A stretch of DNA of 64,000 nucleotides from DATAOG01 sp963798075 (GTDB taxonomy: Bacteria; Pseudomonadota; Alphaproteobacteria; Geminicoccales; Geminicoccaceae): assembly GCA_963798075.1 (NCBI GenBank), contig CAWCRU010000031.1:75605-139604 (forward strand), in the 5' to 3' direction. Shown here piece after piece: positions 26,150 to 35,066 of this stretch. The position numbers and the translations under genes were made by a program. Under the pieces are notes generated by a model that ran no database searches, was not told where the DNA came from, and saw only the letters and a list, made by a program, of their open reading frames with translations. Position 1 is the first letter of the stretch, and every line of letters starts with the position of its first letter.

Positions 26150-26545
26150 CTACTCGACGTTCGGCTCCCAGGCGCCGTCGACGAAATAGGCCTCGTTCTC
26201 GCCCGGCCAGGGCGGCATGGTGACCGCGACCGCGGCGAGCGCCTGCTCGCCGTCGTTGCGCAGCTGGAACCAGGTGCCGGTCGGGATCGCGATCGAGACG
26301 CCGGGCGCTACCTCGGCGATTTCCGAGCGCTCGCCGAGCCGGCGCCACATGCGCCCCTGCCCGGCGAGGAAATACCAGACCTCCTCGACCGTCCGATGAC
26401 AGACCGCATGCGAGGTCTGCCCTGGGCCGAGGGTGAAATGCGCCATGCTGCCCCGGGGCGTGGTCGCCAGGATGCGGACCTCGCAGCCATCCGGTGCGAT
26501 CACGTCGGCCGCCGCGCCAAGCGCCTTGGTGACGAGGTCAGCCAT
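26150..26545 (-). CDS. Cupin-domain protein
   Basis: 131 residues, a single conserved barrel. Motif 1 is SHAVCHRTVEEVWYFLAGQG, with His and Glu metal ligands. Motif 2 is PGVSIAIPTGTWFQLRN, where the usual last His is replaced by Phe, so metal binding may be altered. Small cupins act as isomerases, oxygenases or sugar-binding sensors. It sits among threonate/erythronate genes but on the opposite strand; a link to that pathway is only suggested by position. Convergent with the lipoprotein gene. Confidence 0.78.
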   Translation of the reverse strand: MADLVTKALGAAADVIAPDGCEVRILATTPRGSMAHFTLGPGQTSHAVCHRTVEEVWYFLAGQGRMWRRLGERSEIAEVAPGVSIAIPTGTWFQLRNDGEQALAAVAVTMPPWPGENEAYFVDGAWEPNVE

Positions 26546-26562
26546 CGGCAGGACCCGCCGGT

Positions 26563-27114
26563 CTAGACGCCGCTATCGGCGTAAATCGCGGCAAAGGGGA
26601 TCGTGACGCCCACGGCCCCAAGCTCGAGCGAGGCATCGCCGATCAGATTTTCGACCTCCCACTTCTGCCCACGACGCCGCCAGATCACGACATGTCGTTG
26701 CTCGCTCGCGACCAGGACGATCTCCCGGACCAATTCGATCTGGCTGTAGTCGTAAGCTTTGCGCCCCCGGTCGTGCTCGATCGTCGAGGGTGACAGCACC
26801 TCGATCACGACCACAGGATTGGGAATCACCTTCGTGCCGGGCTCGACCCGTGTGCAACTGACGACAATGTCGGCCTCATAGAAGGTGTCGTCCCGGTCGG
26901 GACGCTCGACGCCCGCTTCAGCGCCAGCGTAGCATGGGGGCTTGAGCCTCGACTTCAGCTCGTGACCGAGATTTATCAAGATGATCGAGTGCGCCGGCGC
27001 GGCCGGTGCCATCGCGACGGGACGGCCGTCGATCAGCTCGTAGCGCGTGTCCGTGCCGTCGTCCCAGCGCAGGAACTCGGCCACCGTCATCCGTTTCTCA
27101 GCCGCGTCCGCCAT
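26563..27114 (-). CDS. Uma2-family (DUF820) putative nuclease
   Basis: 183 residues of the PD-(D/E)XK-like Uma2 family: MTVAEFLRWDDGTDTRYELIDG (start motif with the conserved Glu), YEADIVVSC and NPVVVIEVLSPSTIEHDRGRKAYDYS (catalytic E-x-L-S and the Lys further on). A structural relation to restriction-type nucleases is known; function is not. Such genes occur in many copies in cyanobacteria and planctomycetes and sporadically in proteobacteria, so transfer is plausible. It is 32 bases downstream of denD on the same strand. Confidence 0.85.
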   Translation of the reverse strand: MADAAEKRMTVAEFLRWDDGTDTRYELIDGRPVAMAPAAPAHSIILINLGHELKSRLKPPCYAGAEAGVERPDRDDTFYEADIVVSCTRVEPGTKVIPNPVVVIEVLSPSTIEHDRGRKAYDYSQIELVREIVLVASEQRHVVIWRRRGQKWEVENLIGDASLELGAVGVTIPFAAIYADSGV

Positions 27115-27146
27115 GACCGCAGTCTACTCCGGAATGCGCAGGACGG

Positions 27147-28133
27147 CTACGCGATGTTGCCGCCGAGTTCGTCCTCGATGTGGGCCCGGATGATCTCACC
27201 GACATCGGCGTCCGGCTCGAAGCCCATCTGGCGCCCGCGCTCGGCATCGAACCGCGCCGGCCAGCCGGCGACGATCCTTTGGATCATCGGATCGGGCTGC
27301 CAGCGGATCCGGCGCGCCACCCGCTCGCCGGCGATCTCGGCGAGCGCATCGACCATCTGGCCGATCGAGACCGTGATCCCGGGCAAGGTCAGCATCCGGG
27401 TCATGCCGAAGGCCGCGGCCGGCTGCTCGAAGGCGTGGGTCAGCGCCTGGATCACCCGGCGGGGCGAGAGGATGTACATCTCGGCCTCGCGCGCGACCGG
27501 GCAGACCGCCTCCTCGCCGGCGAGCGGCTCGCGGATGATCGAGCTCGCGAAGGTCGAGGCGGCCTTGTTGGGCTTGCCCGGGCGGACCACGATGGTCGGC
27601 AGGCGCAAGGCCCGGCCGTCGACGAAGCCCTTGCGGCCGTAGTCGTTGAGCATGAGCTCGCCCGCGGCCTTCTGGGCGCCGTAGGAGGTCTGCGGCGTCA
27701 GGATCGTGCCGTCGTCCAGAACCGCCGGCATCTCGCCGCCATAGACCGCGACCGAGCTCGCGAACACGAGGCGAACGGGCTGCTCGAGAGCCCGGCAGGA
27801 CTCGAGGACGTGGCGCGTGCCGTCGAGGTTGACCCGGTAGCCGAGGTCGAAGTCCTGCTCGGCGTTGGCGCTGACGATCGCCGCGAGATGAAACACGCCA
27901 TCGGTGCGGGTGCCGATCAGCTCCTTGACCGCAGCCGGATCGGTGATGTCGCCGGCGACGGTCTCGAGGCGCGGATCGTCGGGCAGGCCGTCGGCCTCGA
28001 CCACGTCGAACAGCGTGATCGTCCGGAGCGACTGCACGGTGCCGTTTTGGTCCATCAGCGTGCCGCGGACGAGGAGCGCGCGCGCGAGCTTCTTGCCGAT
28101 GAAGCCGGCGCCGCCGGTGATCACGATGCGCAT
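27147..28133 (-). CDS. denD: D-erythronate dehydrogenase-like NAD-dependent epimerase/dehydratase
   Basis: 328 residues, extended SDR. MRIVITGGAGFIGKKLARAL binds NAD, GVFHLAAIVSANAEQDFDLGY follows, SSVAVYGG and TSYGAQKAAGELM give the Ser-Tyr-Lys triad (YxxxK), and LRLPTIVVRPGKPNKAAS follows. The VSANAEQDFDLGYRVN and RPGKPNKAAS segments are characteristic of DenD, which oxidises D-erythronate to 3-oxo-tetronate. Divergent from otnK with a 111-base gap that should hold both promoters. The product would feed OtnK directly. Confidence 0.85.
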   Translation of the reverse strand: MRIVITGGAGFIGKKLARALLVRGTLMDQNGTVQSLRTITLFDVVEADGLPDDPRLETVAGDITDPAAVKELIGTRTDGVFHLAAIVSANAEQDFDLGYRVNLDGTRHVLESCRALEQPVRLVFASSVAVYGGEMPAVLDDGTILTPQTSYGAQKAAGELMLNDYGRKGFVDGRALRLPTIVVRPGKPNKAASTFASSIIREPLAGEEAVCPVAREAEMYILSPRRVIQALTHAFEQPAAAFGMTRMLTLPGITVSIGQMVDALAEIAGERVARRIRWQPDPMIQRIVAGWPARFDAERGRQMGFEPDADVGEIIRAHIEDELGGNIA

Positions 28134-28244
28134 GGGGGCCTCCCTCGGATGGTACCGGCGCCGGCCGGCAGATTTGGGCTTGGCGCAGCCGGGTCAGGGT
28201 GCGCTAGAAAGAACCGGACGCTACCATAGAGCAGCCGATAGCCC

Positions 28245-29531
28245 ATGTCGCTCCCGCCAGCGCCGCTCCTTTTGGGCTGCATCGCCGACGACTTCACCGG
28301 CGCCACCGACCTTGCGAGCATGCTGGTGCGCCAGGGCATGGCGACCGTGCAGCTGATCGGAGTGCCGGGCGAGGCCATCGATCCCGGGGCCGCGCAGGCG
28401 GTCGTGATCGCGCTCAAGTCGCGCACCATCCCGGCCGCGGACGCGATCCGGCAGTCGCTGGCGGCGCTCGAATGGCTTGGCGCCCGGGGTGCTGCGCAGA
28501 TCCTGTTCAAATACTGCTCGACCTTCGATTCCACCGATGCGGGCAACATCGGGCCGGTCAGCGAGGCGCTGCTGGAGGCGCTCGGCGCCGATCTGACGAT
28601 CGCCTGCCCGGCGCTGCCCGAGAACGGCCGCAGCGTCTATCTGGGCCATCTGTTCGTGGGCGAGCAGCTGCTCTCGGACAGCCCCATGCGCCACCATCCG
28701 CTGACGCCGATGACAGACAGCAACCTGGTCGCGGTGCTGCAGCGGCAGAGCCGGACCCCGGTCGGGCTGTTGCCTTTTGCCGTTGTCGATCGAGGGCCGG
28801 ACGCGATCCGGGCACGCCTGGCCGAGCTGCGTGCGCAAGGCATCCGGCAGGCGATCGCGGATGCGCTCTGCGAGCGTCATCTGATCGATCTCGGCGCCGG
28901 CGCTGCCGATCTCGCCCTGGTCACGGGCGGCTCGGGCATCGCGATGGGCCTGCCGGCGAACTTTCGGCGCCGGGGCCAACTCGACGAATCGCGGCCGGCG
29001 GATGCGCTGCCGCACGTCGAGGGGCATGCCGCGATCCTCTCGGGCAGCTGCTCGGCCGCGACGCTGGCGCAGGTCGAGCGCCACCGCGCCGCCGGCCGCC
29101 TCGCGCTGGCGGTGGATCCGGTCCGACTCGCCGAGGACGGCGGCGAGATCGAGCGGGCGCTGGCCTTCGCCGAACGCCACGTGGGGCAAGGGCCGATCCT
29201 GTTCAGCTCCTCGGCACCGCCCGAGGAGGTCGCCAGGGCCCAGGCCCGGCTCGGGCGCGGACGCGCCGGCACGGTCGTCGAGACGGCGATGGCGACGATC
29301 GCGCGCGCCCTGGTCGAGCAGGGCGTCCGGCGCCTGGTGGTCGCCGGCGGCGAGACCGCGGGTGCGGTGGTCGAGGCGCTCGGCGTCCGGGCGCTGAGGA
29401 TCGGGCCGGCGATCGATCCGGGCGTGCCCTGGACCTTGAGCCTGGGCGCGCCGGAGCTGTTGCTGGCGCTCAAGTCCGGCAATTTCGGCGCGCCCGATTT
29501 CTTCATCAAGGCGTTCGAGCGGGCGCCTTGA
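28245..29531 (+). CDS. otnK: 3-oxo-tetronate kinase (four-carbon acid sugar kinase, DUF1537)
   Basis: 428 residues, full length for the family. The N-domain (PF07005) begins LGCIADDFTGATDLASMLVR, followed by KYCSTFDSTDAGNIGPVSEA and CPALPENGRSVYLGHLFVGE. The C-domain (PF17042) carries the nucleotide-binding VVAGGETAGAVVEALGV and PGVPWTLSL. OtnK phosphorylates 3-oxo-tetronate to 3-oxo-tetronate 4-phosphate with ATP in the cytoplasm. It is followed five bases later by otnC, the next enzyme, so the two form an operon. Confidence 0.9.
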   Translation: MSLPPAPLLLGCIADDFTGATDLASMLVRQGMATVQLIGVPGEAIDPGAAQAVVIALKSRTIPAADAIRQSLAALEWLGARGAAQILFKYCSTFDSTDAGNIGPVSEALLEALGADLTIACPALPENGRSVYLGHLFVGEQLLSDSPMRHHPLTPMTDSNLVAVLQRQSRTPVGLLPFAVVDRGPDAIRARLAELRAQGIRQAIADALCERHLIDLGAGAADLALVTGGSGIAMGLPANFRRRGQLDESRPADALPHVEGHAAILSGSCSAATLAQVERHRAAGRLALAVDPVRLAEDGGEIERALAFAERHVGQGPILFSSSAPPEEVARAQARLGRGRAGTVVETAMATIARALVEQGVRRLVVAGGETAGAVVEALGVRALRIGPAIDPGVPWTLSLGAPELLLALKSGNFGAPDFFIKAFERAP

Positions 29532-29536
29532 GTGCC

Positions 29537-30172
29537 ATGACCAACGCGCAGCTTCGCGACGAGATCGCCCTGTTCGGCGCTTTCCTGACCAGCCAGGGCC
29601 TGGCCCACGGCAGCACCGGCAACATCAGCGTCCGGCTCGACGACGGCTGGCTGATCACGCCGACCAACTCGCGCCTCGGCCGGCTCGACCCGGCGCGGAT
29701 CGCAAGGCTCGACCGGGACGGCCGCCTGCTGGCCGGCGATCCTCCGTCCAAGGAGGCATTCCTGCATCGTTGCGTCTACGACATGCGGCCCGGCGCCCGC
29801 GCGATCGTCCATCTGCACTCGACCCACTCGGTCGCGGTATCGTGCCTGGCGGGCATCGATGCCGCCGATGTGCTGCCGCCGCTCACCGCCTATTACGTGA
29901 TGCGGGTGGGCCGGCTGCCGCTCATCCCCTACTTCCCGCCGGGCGACGAGCGCCTCGCCGCCGCGGTGCGCGAGGTCGCCGCCCGGCACGCCGCGGTGCT
30001 GCTCGCGAACCACGGGCCCGTGGTCGCCGGCACGAGCCTGGATGCGGCGGTGGGCGCAATCGAGGAGCTCGAAGCTACGGCCAAGCTCTTCCTGCTGCTG
30101 CGGGGGCCCGCCGCGCGGCCGCTGACGGCGACCGAGGTCGGCGAGCTCGAGGCCCGCTTTCCGCCGGCCTGA
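29537..30172 (+). CDS. otnC: 3-oxo-tetronate 4-phosphate decarboxylase (class II aldolase family)
   Basis: 211 residues of the aldolase II / adducin fold: FLTSQGLAHGSTGNISVRL (phosphate-binding GN), HLHSTHSVAVSCL (zinc His pair), PLIPYFPPGDERLA and AVLLANHGPVVAG (third zinc His). Within the four-carbon acid sugar pathway OtnC decarboxylates 3-oxo-tetronate 4-phosphate to dihydroxyacetone phosphate. Position directly behind otnK supports this over L-fuculose- or ribulose-phosphate aldolase. The ATG at 29537 leaves a five-base gap after the otnK stop. Confidence 0.88.
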   Translation: MTNAQLRDEIALFGAFLTSQGLAHGSTGNISVRLDDGWLITPTNSRLGRLDPARIARLDRDGRLLAGDPPSKEAFLHRCVYDMRPGARAIVHLHSTHSVAVSCLAGIDAADVLPPLTAYYVMRVGRLPLIPYFPPGDERLAAAVREVAARHAAVLLANHGPVVAGTSLDAAVGAIEELEATAKLFLLLRGPAARPLTATEVGELEARFPPA

Positions 30173-30324
30173 GCGACAACGGCCACAAAACGTCGCAAAT
30201 GCCCCCGAGTTGGAGCGGCCCTCTGTTCTGTGCAGGACCTTCCCGGGCGCCCGGATCTACCAGGGCCAATGACGGCCTCGACCGGACGGCGACAATAATC
30301 TTTGCAAAGGAGTGCAGGTCGCGC

Positions 30325-30353
30325 TTGACGGCGGCTGCGAAGTGCAGTACTGT
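30325..30353 (+). promoter_or_regulatory. Candidate sigma70-type promoter for the RHH gene
   Basis: TTGACG at 30325-30330 and TACTGT at 30348-30353 are separated by exactly 17 bases. The predicted transcription start falls about 15 bases before the ATG at 30375, so the leader would be very short. The elements are seen directly; promoter activity is inferred. Confidence 0.5.
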
Positions 30354-30374
30354 GCAGACCCGTTCACCAAAGTG

Positions 30375-30605
30375 ATGCAGGCTTGGGAGGACAAGACTGC
30401 GGTGCGAGCCAGGCGGGGGAAAAAGCTGGCCACGCGGGTCACGGTCAGCGTTGACGAGCGGGACTACGAGCAACTGTCGGCGCTGGCCGAGGAGCATCGT
30501 GTGTCCCTTGCCTGGCTCGTACGTTACGCGGTCGGCGACTTCCTGGAGCGTTACCGGCAACACCAGCTTGAGCTGCCGCTCGAGTTGACGACCCGGCGTC
30601 GCTAG
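30375..30605 (+). CDS. Ribbon-helix-helix (CopG-like) small DNA-binding protein
   Basis: 76 residues. After a basic N-terminus (RARRGKKLATR) comes VTVSVDERDYEQLSALAEEH, then VSLAWLVRYAVGDFLERY: a beta-strand followed by two helices, the RHH/CopG layout. Such proteins act as dimeric repressors, antitoxins or plasmid copy-control factors. No toxin gene is adjacent (otnC upstream, lysE convergent downstream). The frame can be extended back to 30312, but the promoter-like element at 30325-30353 argues for ATG 30375 or GTG 30402, the latter preceded by GGGAGG. Confidence 0.65.
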   Translation: MQAWEDKTAVRARRGKKLATRVTVSVDERDYEQLSALAEEHRVSLAWLVRYAVGDFLERYRQHQLELPLELTTRRR

Positions 30606-30659
30606 CGCCGGCGCGCCGCCAAAGCCGCCGTCGCGGGCGGCAATCCCTTCGCCGGCCGA

Positions 30660-31277
30660 TCAGGCCCGCCGCGCCAGCGCCGTGAGCGCACCGGCCGCGA
30701 TCAGCAGGCTGCCGCCGGTCCGGTTGACCAGCCGCAGCAGCCGCGGAGTTCGCAGGCGGGCGCGCAGCTGACCCGCGAGCAGCGCCCAAAGCGTGGCATT
30801 GACCGCCGCCAAGAGGACGAAAGTCGCCTCCAGGATCACGAACTGCGGCAGCGGCGCCCGGCCGGGGGCGACGAACTGCGGCACGAAGGCGATGAAGAAG
30901 ACGATGCTCTTGGGGTTGAGCGCCGTGACCATGTAGGCATGCCAGAACATCGCGCCGCGGCCGGCCGGCCGGGCCCGGCCTGCGAACGCGTCGGCGGCCG
31001 GATCGGCCCGCCAGAGGCGGACCCCCAGCCACATCAGATAGACGGCCCCCACCAGCTTCAGCGCGGTGAACAGCGTCGCCGAGGTCGCCAGCACGGCGCC
31101 GGCGCCGAGCAGCGAGATGGTCATGGCCGTGAAGTCGCCGAGCGCCACCCCGGGCACGGTCGCAACCCCGGTCCGGCGGCCACCGGCCAGCGCATGGCTC
31201 ACCACGAGCGTCACCGTCGGACCGGGGATCATCAGCACAATCGTGCTCGCGAGCACGAAGGCAAGCCAGAGCGTTAT
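30660..31277 (-). CDS. LysE-family amino-acid exporter
   Basis: About 205 residues, six hydrophobic segments. The hallmark ASTIVLMIPGPTVTLVVSHA is followed by GVRRTG-type loop and LLGAGAVLATSATLFTALKL, MWLGVRLWRAD and ALNPKSIVFFIAFVPQF, typical of LysE/RhtB exporters in the inner membrane. The start is odd: homologues begin with a sequence like MTLWLAFVLAST, and the codon at that place is ATA (31275-31277), with GGAGGT six bases upstream. The first conventional start in frame is GTG at 31256, which cuts into the first helix. Either AUA is used or an ATG has been changed or miscalled. Confidence 0.82.
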   Translation of the reverse strand: MTLWLAFVLASTIVLMIPGPTVTLVVSHALAGGRRTGVATVPGVALGDFTAMTISLLGAGAVLATSATLFTALKLVGAVYLMWLGVRLWRADPAADAFAGRARPAGRGAMFWHAYMVTALNPKSIVFFIAFVPQFVAPGRAPLPQFVILEATFVLLAAVNATLWALLAGQLRARLRTPRLLRLVNRTGGSLLIAAGALTALARRA

Positions 31278-31283
31278 CGGCGG

Positions 31284-31289
31284 ACCTCC
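31284..31289 (-). promoter_or_regulatory. Shine-Dalgarno GGAGGT deciding the lysE start
   Basis: GGAGGT on the minus strand lies six bases before an ATA codon that opens the LysE reading frame exactly where homologues start. It is the only good ribosome site near the gene and so argues against the GTG at 31256. Confidence 0.6.
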
Positions 31290-31404
31290 GTTGTGATCCG
31301 GCCGCCAGCGAGCCCGGCGCGCTGCCTCGTGTCAAGCGGCTCCCCGGCGCCGGAGCGGCCCGAGGCTACCCTTCACCACCCCCGGTCTTGACGCAGCAGG
31401 CCTC

Positions 31405-32344
31405 TCAAAAGCGCGAGCCGAAGCCGAGCCCGGCCCAGAGGATGCCATCGTCGAGGTCACTGTTGCGGAACTGCAGGTCGTAGGCCGCCTTGCCATACAT
31501 GAACAGGTGCTGCGACAGGTCGAACTTCACGCCGGCCTCGGGACCCGCGACCATGCCGTCTTGAACTGCCTTGCCGTAGACGCCGCCGAAGTTGGCGCCG
31601 ATAAAGGGATGCACCGCACCCGCATTCGCCTGCAAATCGATGCCGACGGTCGACCGGCCGGCCGGGCCGTCGTCCTCGCTCTGGAAGCCGTAGAGGAAGT
31701 CCTGCTCCAAGGAAACCGGCAGGTTCGGGGTCAAAAGATACTCGCCGCGCAGGGCCGCGCCCGCCAGCGCGCTGGTAGCGCCGTCATTCGTCTCGCGGAA
31801 GTTGTTGCCGTAGATGCCGCCGAGGCTCGCCGCCCACTTCGGAGCCGGCGGGGGCCCGGCCTGCGGCGCGACCGCGACCGGGGCCGGAACCGGGGCGGGA
31901 GCCGGCGCGAGCCGGGCGCGGGATTTCGATCGCCACGCGGCGATTTTGCGCCTCCCGGACGCCGTCTGCGGTCGGCACCAGCGGATCGTTCTCGCCTTCC
32001 GCCATGACCTCGATGACCGATGCGGGAACCCCGAGCCGGACCAGTTCGCGCTCTACGGTCTCGGCCCGGCGCTGGGAGAGCGCAAGATTGTAGGACGCCG
32101 AGCCCGACAGGTCGGTGTAGCCGTTGACGGCCACTCGCGCCGCCCCCGTCCTTCGATACTCATCCGCCGCCTGGCTGACGACCTGCGCGCCTTGCGGCGT
32201 CAGGCTCGCGTCATTCAAGTCGAAGAAGACCAGGAATCTCGCCGGTTCCGTCGCCATGGTCGACATGGGCTCAGTCGCTTGCTGCGCGTATGCAGCGGAC
32301 GTCATCAGCACCAGCGCCGACACGCCGATCAAGAGTTTCCGCAT
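31405..32344 (-). pseudogene. OmpA-like domain + C-terminal beta-barrel outer-membrane protein, one frameshift
   Basis: MRKLLIGVSALVLMTSAAYAQ is a Sec signal. An OmpA-like peptidoglycan-binding domain follows: FLVFFDLNDASLTPQGAQVV, GYTDLSGSASYNLALSQRRA and REAQNRRVAIEI, with the Asp and Arg diaminopimelate ligands present. After it, at about 31900-31915, the frame shifts by one base within a Pro/Ala linker. Homology resumes as APVAVAPQAG, then SLGGIYGNNFRET, GEYLLTPNLPVSLEQDFLYG and a C-terminal LWAGLGFGSRF ending in Phe, the mark of an outer-membrane barrel. Domain order is the reverse of classical OmpA (barrel first). Confidence 0.72.
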
Positions 32345-32928
32345 GGATTTCCCTCCGCTCGTGGTGCGGTGTTCCTCAGCAGCCTTCCTATTGTCGCGAT
32401 CAGCCAGCCTCGTCGGTCGTTGTGCCAGGTCGACATCAATTCACAACTTGCGCTGCGTTTAATCGGGCAGACGAATTCATTGATTCATCGGTGTTAAATT
32501 ACTGGGCTATTGAATTTTAGTACTCGCCTGAGGCCGGGCAAGCGGCCCACTCGCGAAATCAACCCGCCCCCGTCAAATCGCCGCAAATTAAGGGCAAATT
32601 TGCAACAGTCCCATCTCGCCGCAGACGCCCGCGAATACCGGCCCTGGCCGCCAAGCCTCCCGAAGCGGCGACCGGTCCGGGTGGTCCCGCTGATGCCGGC
32701 GAGCGCCTGCCGGCGCCTCCGAGAGCGTCCGCCTCGCGACCATGAAGAGCGGCTATCGACATCATAAGAAGACGGCATTTCAGCGGTGGCCGTGACTTTG
32801 CCAGGCTCGCGGCATGGGCAGTCGAGGCGGTCGCCGGCGAGTAGGCTCGCACCCCCGAACTGCCAGGCCCAATGCAATCGCGGGCCGCGGGGCCCTGCGC
32901 CTTGCGGCCGCCGGACGAGGACCCTTCG
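32345..32928. other. Intergenic region between divergent OmpA-type and DUF417 genes
   Basis: About 580 bases without a supported gene. The part at roughly 32440-32610 is clearly more AT-rich than the surroundings (runs such as TTAAATTAC, AATTTTAG, AAATTAAGGG, AAATTTGC) and probably holds the promoter of the minus-strand outer-membrane gene. The reading frames in it are arginine-rich and lack recognisable domains. No hairpin terminator or repeat stands out. Confidence 0.4.
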
Positions 32929-33448
32929 ATGATCGCTGAACGTGCCACCGCCATGCAGTCCGTCGGCATCCGGCCGCAGGCCGTCGCTGCCACCGGGGCC
33001 ATGCTCGAGGCTCTCGGGCTCAACGTCGCGCGCTACGCGCTGGTCCTGGTCCTGGTCTGGATCGGCGTCATGAAGTTCACCGCCTACGAGGCGGGCGCCA
33101 TCCAGCCGCTGGTCGCGGGCAGCCCCTTGATGTTCTGGCTGTACGGCCTGTTCAGCGTGCAGGCGACCGCGAACCTGATCGGCGCCGCCGAGATCGCAGC
33201 CGGCGTCCTGATCGCGATCCGGCCCTGGTCGGCCGGAGCCGCGGTGGTCGGCAGCCTGATGGCGGTTGCTACCTTCGTGATCACGCTTACCTTCCTGTTC
33301 TCGACCCCCCGGCTGGGAGCCGAGCCTCGGCGGCTTTCCGGCGCTCTCGGTGGCGCCCGGCCAGTTCATCCTGAAGGACGCCGTCCTGCTGGGGGCCGCC
33401 ATCTGGTCGCTCGGCGAGGCGCTCCGTCACGCGGGTGCCGGCGAGTAG
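32929..33448 (+). pseudogene. DUF417 (YkgB-like) membrane protein, one frameshift
   Basis: NVARYALVLVLVWIGVMKFT, YEAGAIQPLVAGSPLMFWLY and AAEIAAGVLIAIRPWSAGAA are the DUF417 membrane segments. At 33305-33310 there is a run of six C; with five, the frame continues STPGWEPSLGGFPALSVAPG, then QFILKDAVLLGAAIWSLGEA and a TAG at 33446-33448, matching the family's C-terminus. As written, the frame runs on into arginine-rich sequence. Function of DUF417 is unknown; some members respond to chlorine stress (RclC). Followed by an NDH-2-like gene on the same strand. Confidence 0.72.
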
Positions 33449-33519
33449 CCGCTCTTGGATCGCGGCCGGCGCGCCGGGCGCTCCCCGGCCGCCGGCCGGT
33501 TTGCGGAAGGTGAGCAACG

Positions 33520-34852
33520 ATGTCGACCTCACTGCGCGACCTCCAGTCCCCGTCCGTGGCCGCCTCGGGCGGCCCGGCGGCGGCCGCGGCGACCTCGCCC
33601 CGGGAGCGGCTGCCTCGGGTCGTGATCGTCGGCGCGGGCTTCGGCGGGCTCGCAGCCGCCACCGCGCTTGCGCAGGGCAGCCGTGCAGCTCACCGTGATC
33701 GACCGGCAGAACTACCACCTGTTCCAGCCGCTCCTTTACCAGGTCGCGACCGCGGCCCTCTCGCCCGCCGACATCGCGCAGCCGATCCGCGCGATCCTGC
33801 GCTATCAGCGCAACGCCAGCGTGCTCCTCGGCCGGGTCACCGGCATCGATATCGGCGCCCGCGAGGTCCTGCTCGGGGAGCGGCGCGTCGGCTACGACCA
33901 GCTGGTCGTCGCGACCGGCGCCCGCCACGCCTATTTCGGCCACGACGACTGGGAGGAGGTGGCCCCCGGGCTCAAGAAGATCGAGGATGCGACCCACATC
34001 CGCAGGCGCCTGCTGCTGGCTTTCGAGCGGGCCGAGATGGCCCTCGATCCGGACGAACGCGCGGCGCTGCTGACCTTCGTCGTGGTCGGCGGCGGGCCCA
34101 CCGGGGTCGAGCTCGCGGGCGCCATCGCCGAGCTCGCGCGGATGGCGCTGGCGGCCGACTTCCGCCGGATCGATCCGCGCCAGACGCGGGTCATCCTGGT
34201 CGAGGCCGGGCCGCGCCTGCTGCCGGTCATGCCCGAGCGGCTGTCGGCGCGCGCCAAGGAGGCGCTCGAGCGCCTCGGCGTCGAGGTCCGCCTCGGCCAG
34301 GCGCTGACCGGCTGCGACGCCGAGGGTGCCATGGTCGCAGGCGAGCGGCTCGCGGCGCGCACGATCCTCTGGGCGGCGGGGGTTGCGGCCTCGCCGGCGG
34401 CGAGCTGGCTCGATGCCGAGACCGACCGCGCCGGCCGGGTCAAGGTCGCCGCCGACCTCAGCCTGGCCTTCCATCCCGAGATCTTCGTGATCGGCGACAC
34501 CGCACTTGCGACCGATCCCGCGGGCCATCCCTTGCCCGGGATCGCGCCGGCCGCCAAGCAGGCGGGCCACTACGTCGCCCGCGTGATCCGCGCCCGCATC
34601 GCCCGCCGCGCCGCGCCGCCGCCGTTCCACTACCGCCACCTCGGCAACCTCGCCACGATCGGCCGCAAGGCCGCGGTCGCCGATTTCGGCTGGCTGCGCC
34701 TCTCCGGGCGTCTTGCCTGGCTGCTCTGGGGCGCGGTCCACATCTTCTTCCTGATCGGCTTTCGCAACCGGCTGGCGGTCCTGCTCGACTGGCTCTGGTC
34801 CTATCTGACCTTCCAGCGCGGCGCGCGGCTGATCACCGGTCCGACGCCGTAG
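33520..34852 (+). pseudogene. Type II NADH dehydrogenase (NDH-2)-like FAD oxidoreductase, one frameshift
   Basis: The N-terminal frame has RVVIVGAGFGGLAAATALAQ, the FAD-binding GxGxxG. Around 33675-33685 the frame changes, and homology continues with VQLTVIDRQNYHLFQPLLYQ, VATGARHAYFGHDDWE, TFVVVGGGPTGVELAGAIAE (the NADH site), TILWAAGVAASPAA and IFVIGDTALA. A C-terminal hydrophobic tail LAWLLWGAVHIFFLIGFRNR follows, the membrane anchor of NDH-2 enzymes. NDH-2 passes electrons from NADH to quinone without proton pumping. The whole ~440-residue family length is covered. GGAAGG precedes ATG 33520. Confidence 0.82.
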
Positions 34853-35066
34853 CGGGCGGCCCATCGGGCGCAGGCCCGGCGGATGGCGGCCGGGGCGGCC
34901 GGGCTGGGATCTCGAGCGCGCCCATTTGCCGCCGATCAAGGCTACGCCGGCCGCCCAAGGCTCTGTTCTCGCGCCCTTTCCCGCGTTCGTTTGGTCACCA
35001 GCGACGGCGGCCCGACGACCGCGCGACCGGCCTCGGAGCGGCCCTGCGCCCTGGCCTGGAGCAGCT

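Noticed and set aside
26563..27114. Uma2 protein considered as evidence of a transposon
   Set aside because: No terminal repeats or transposase flank it, and the family is widely chromosomal.
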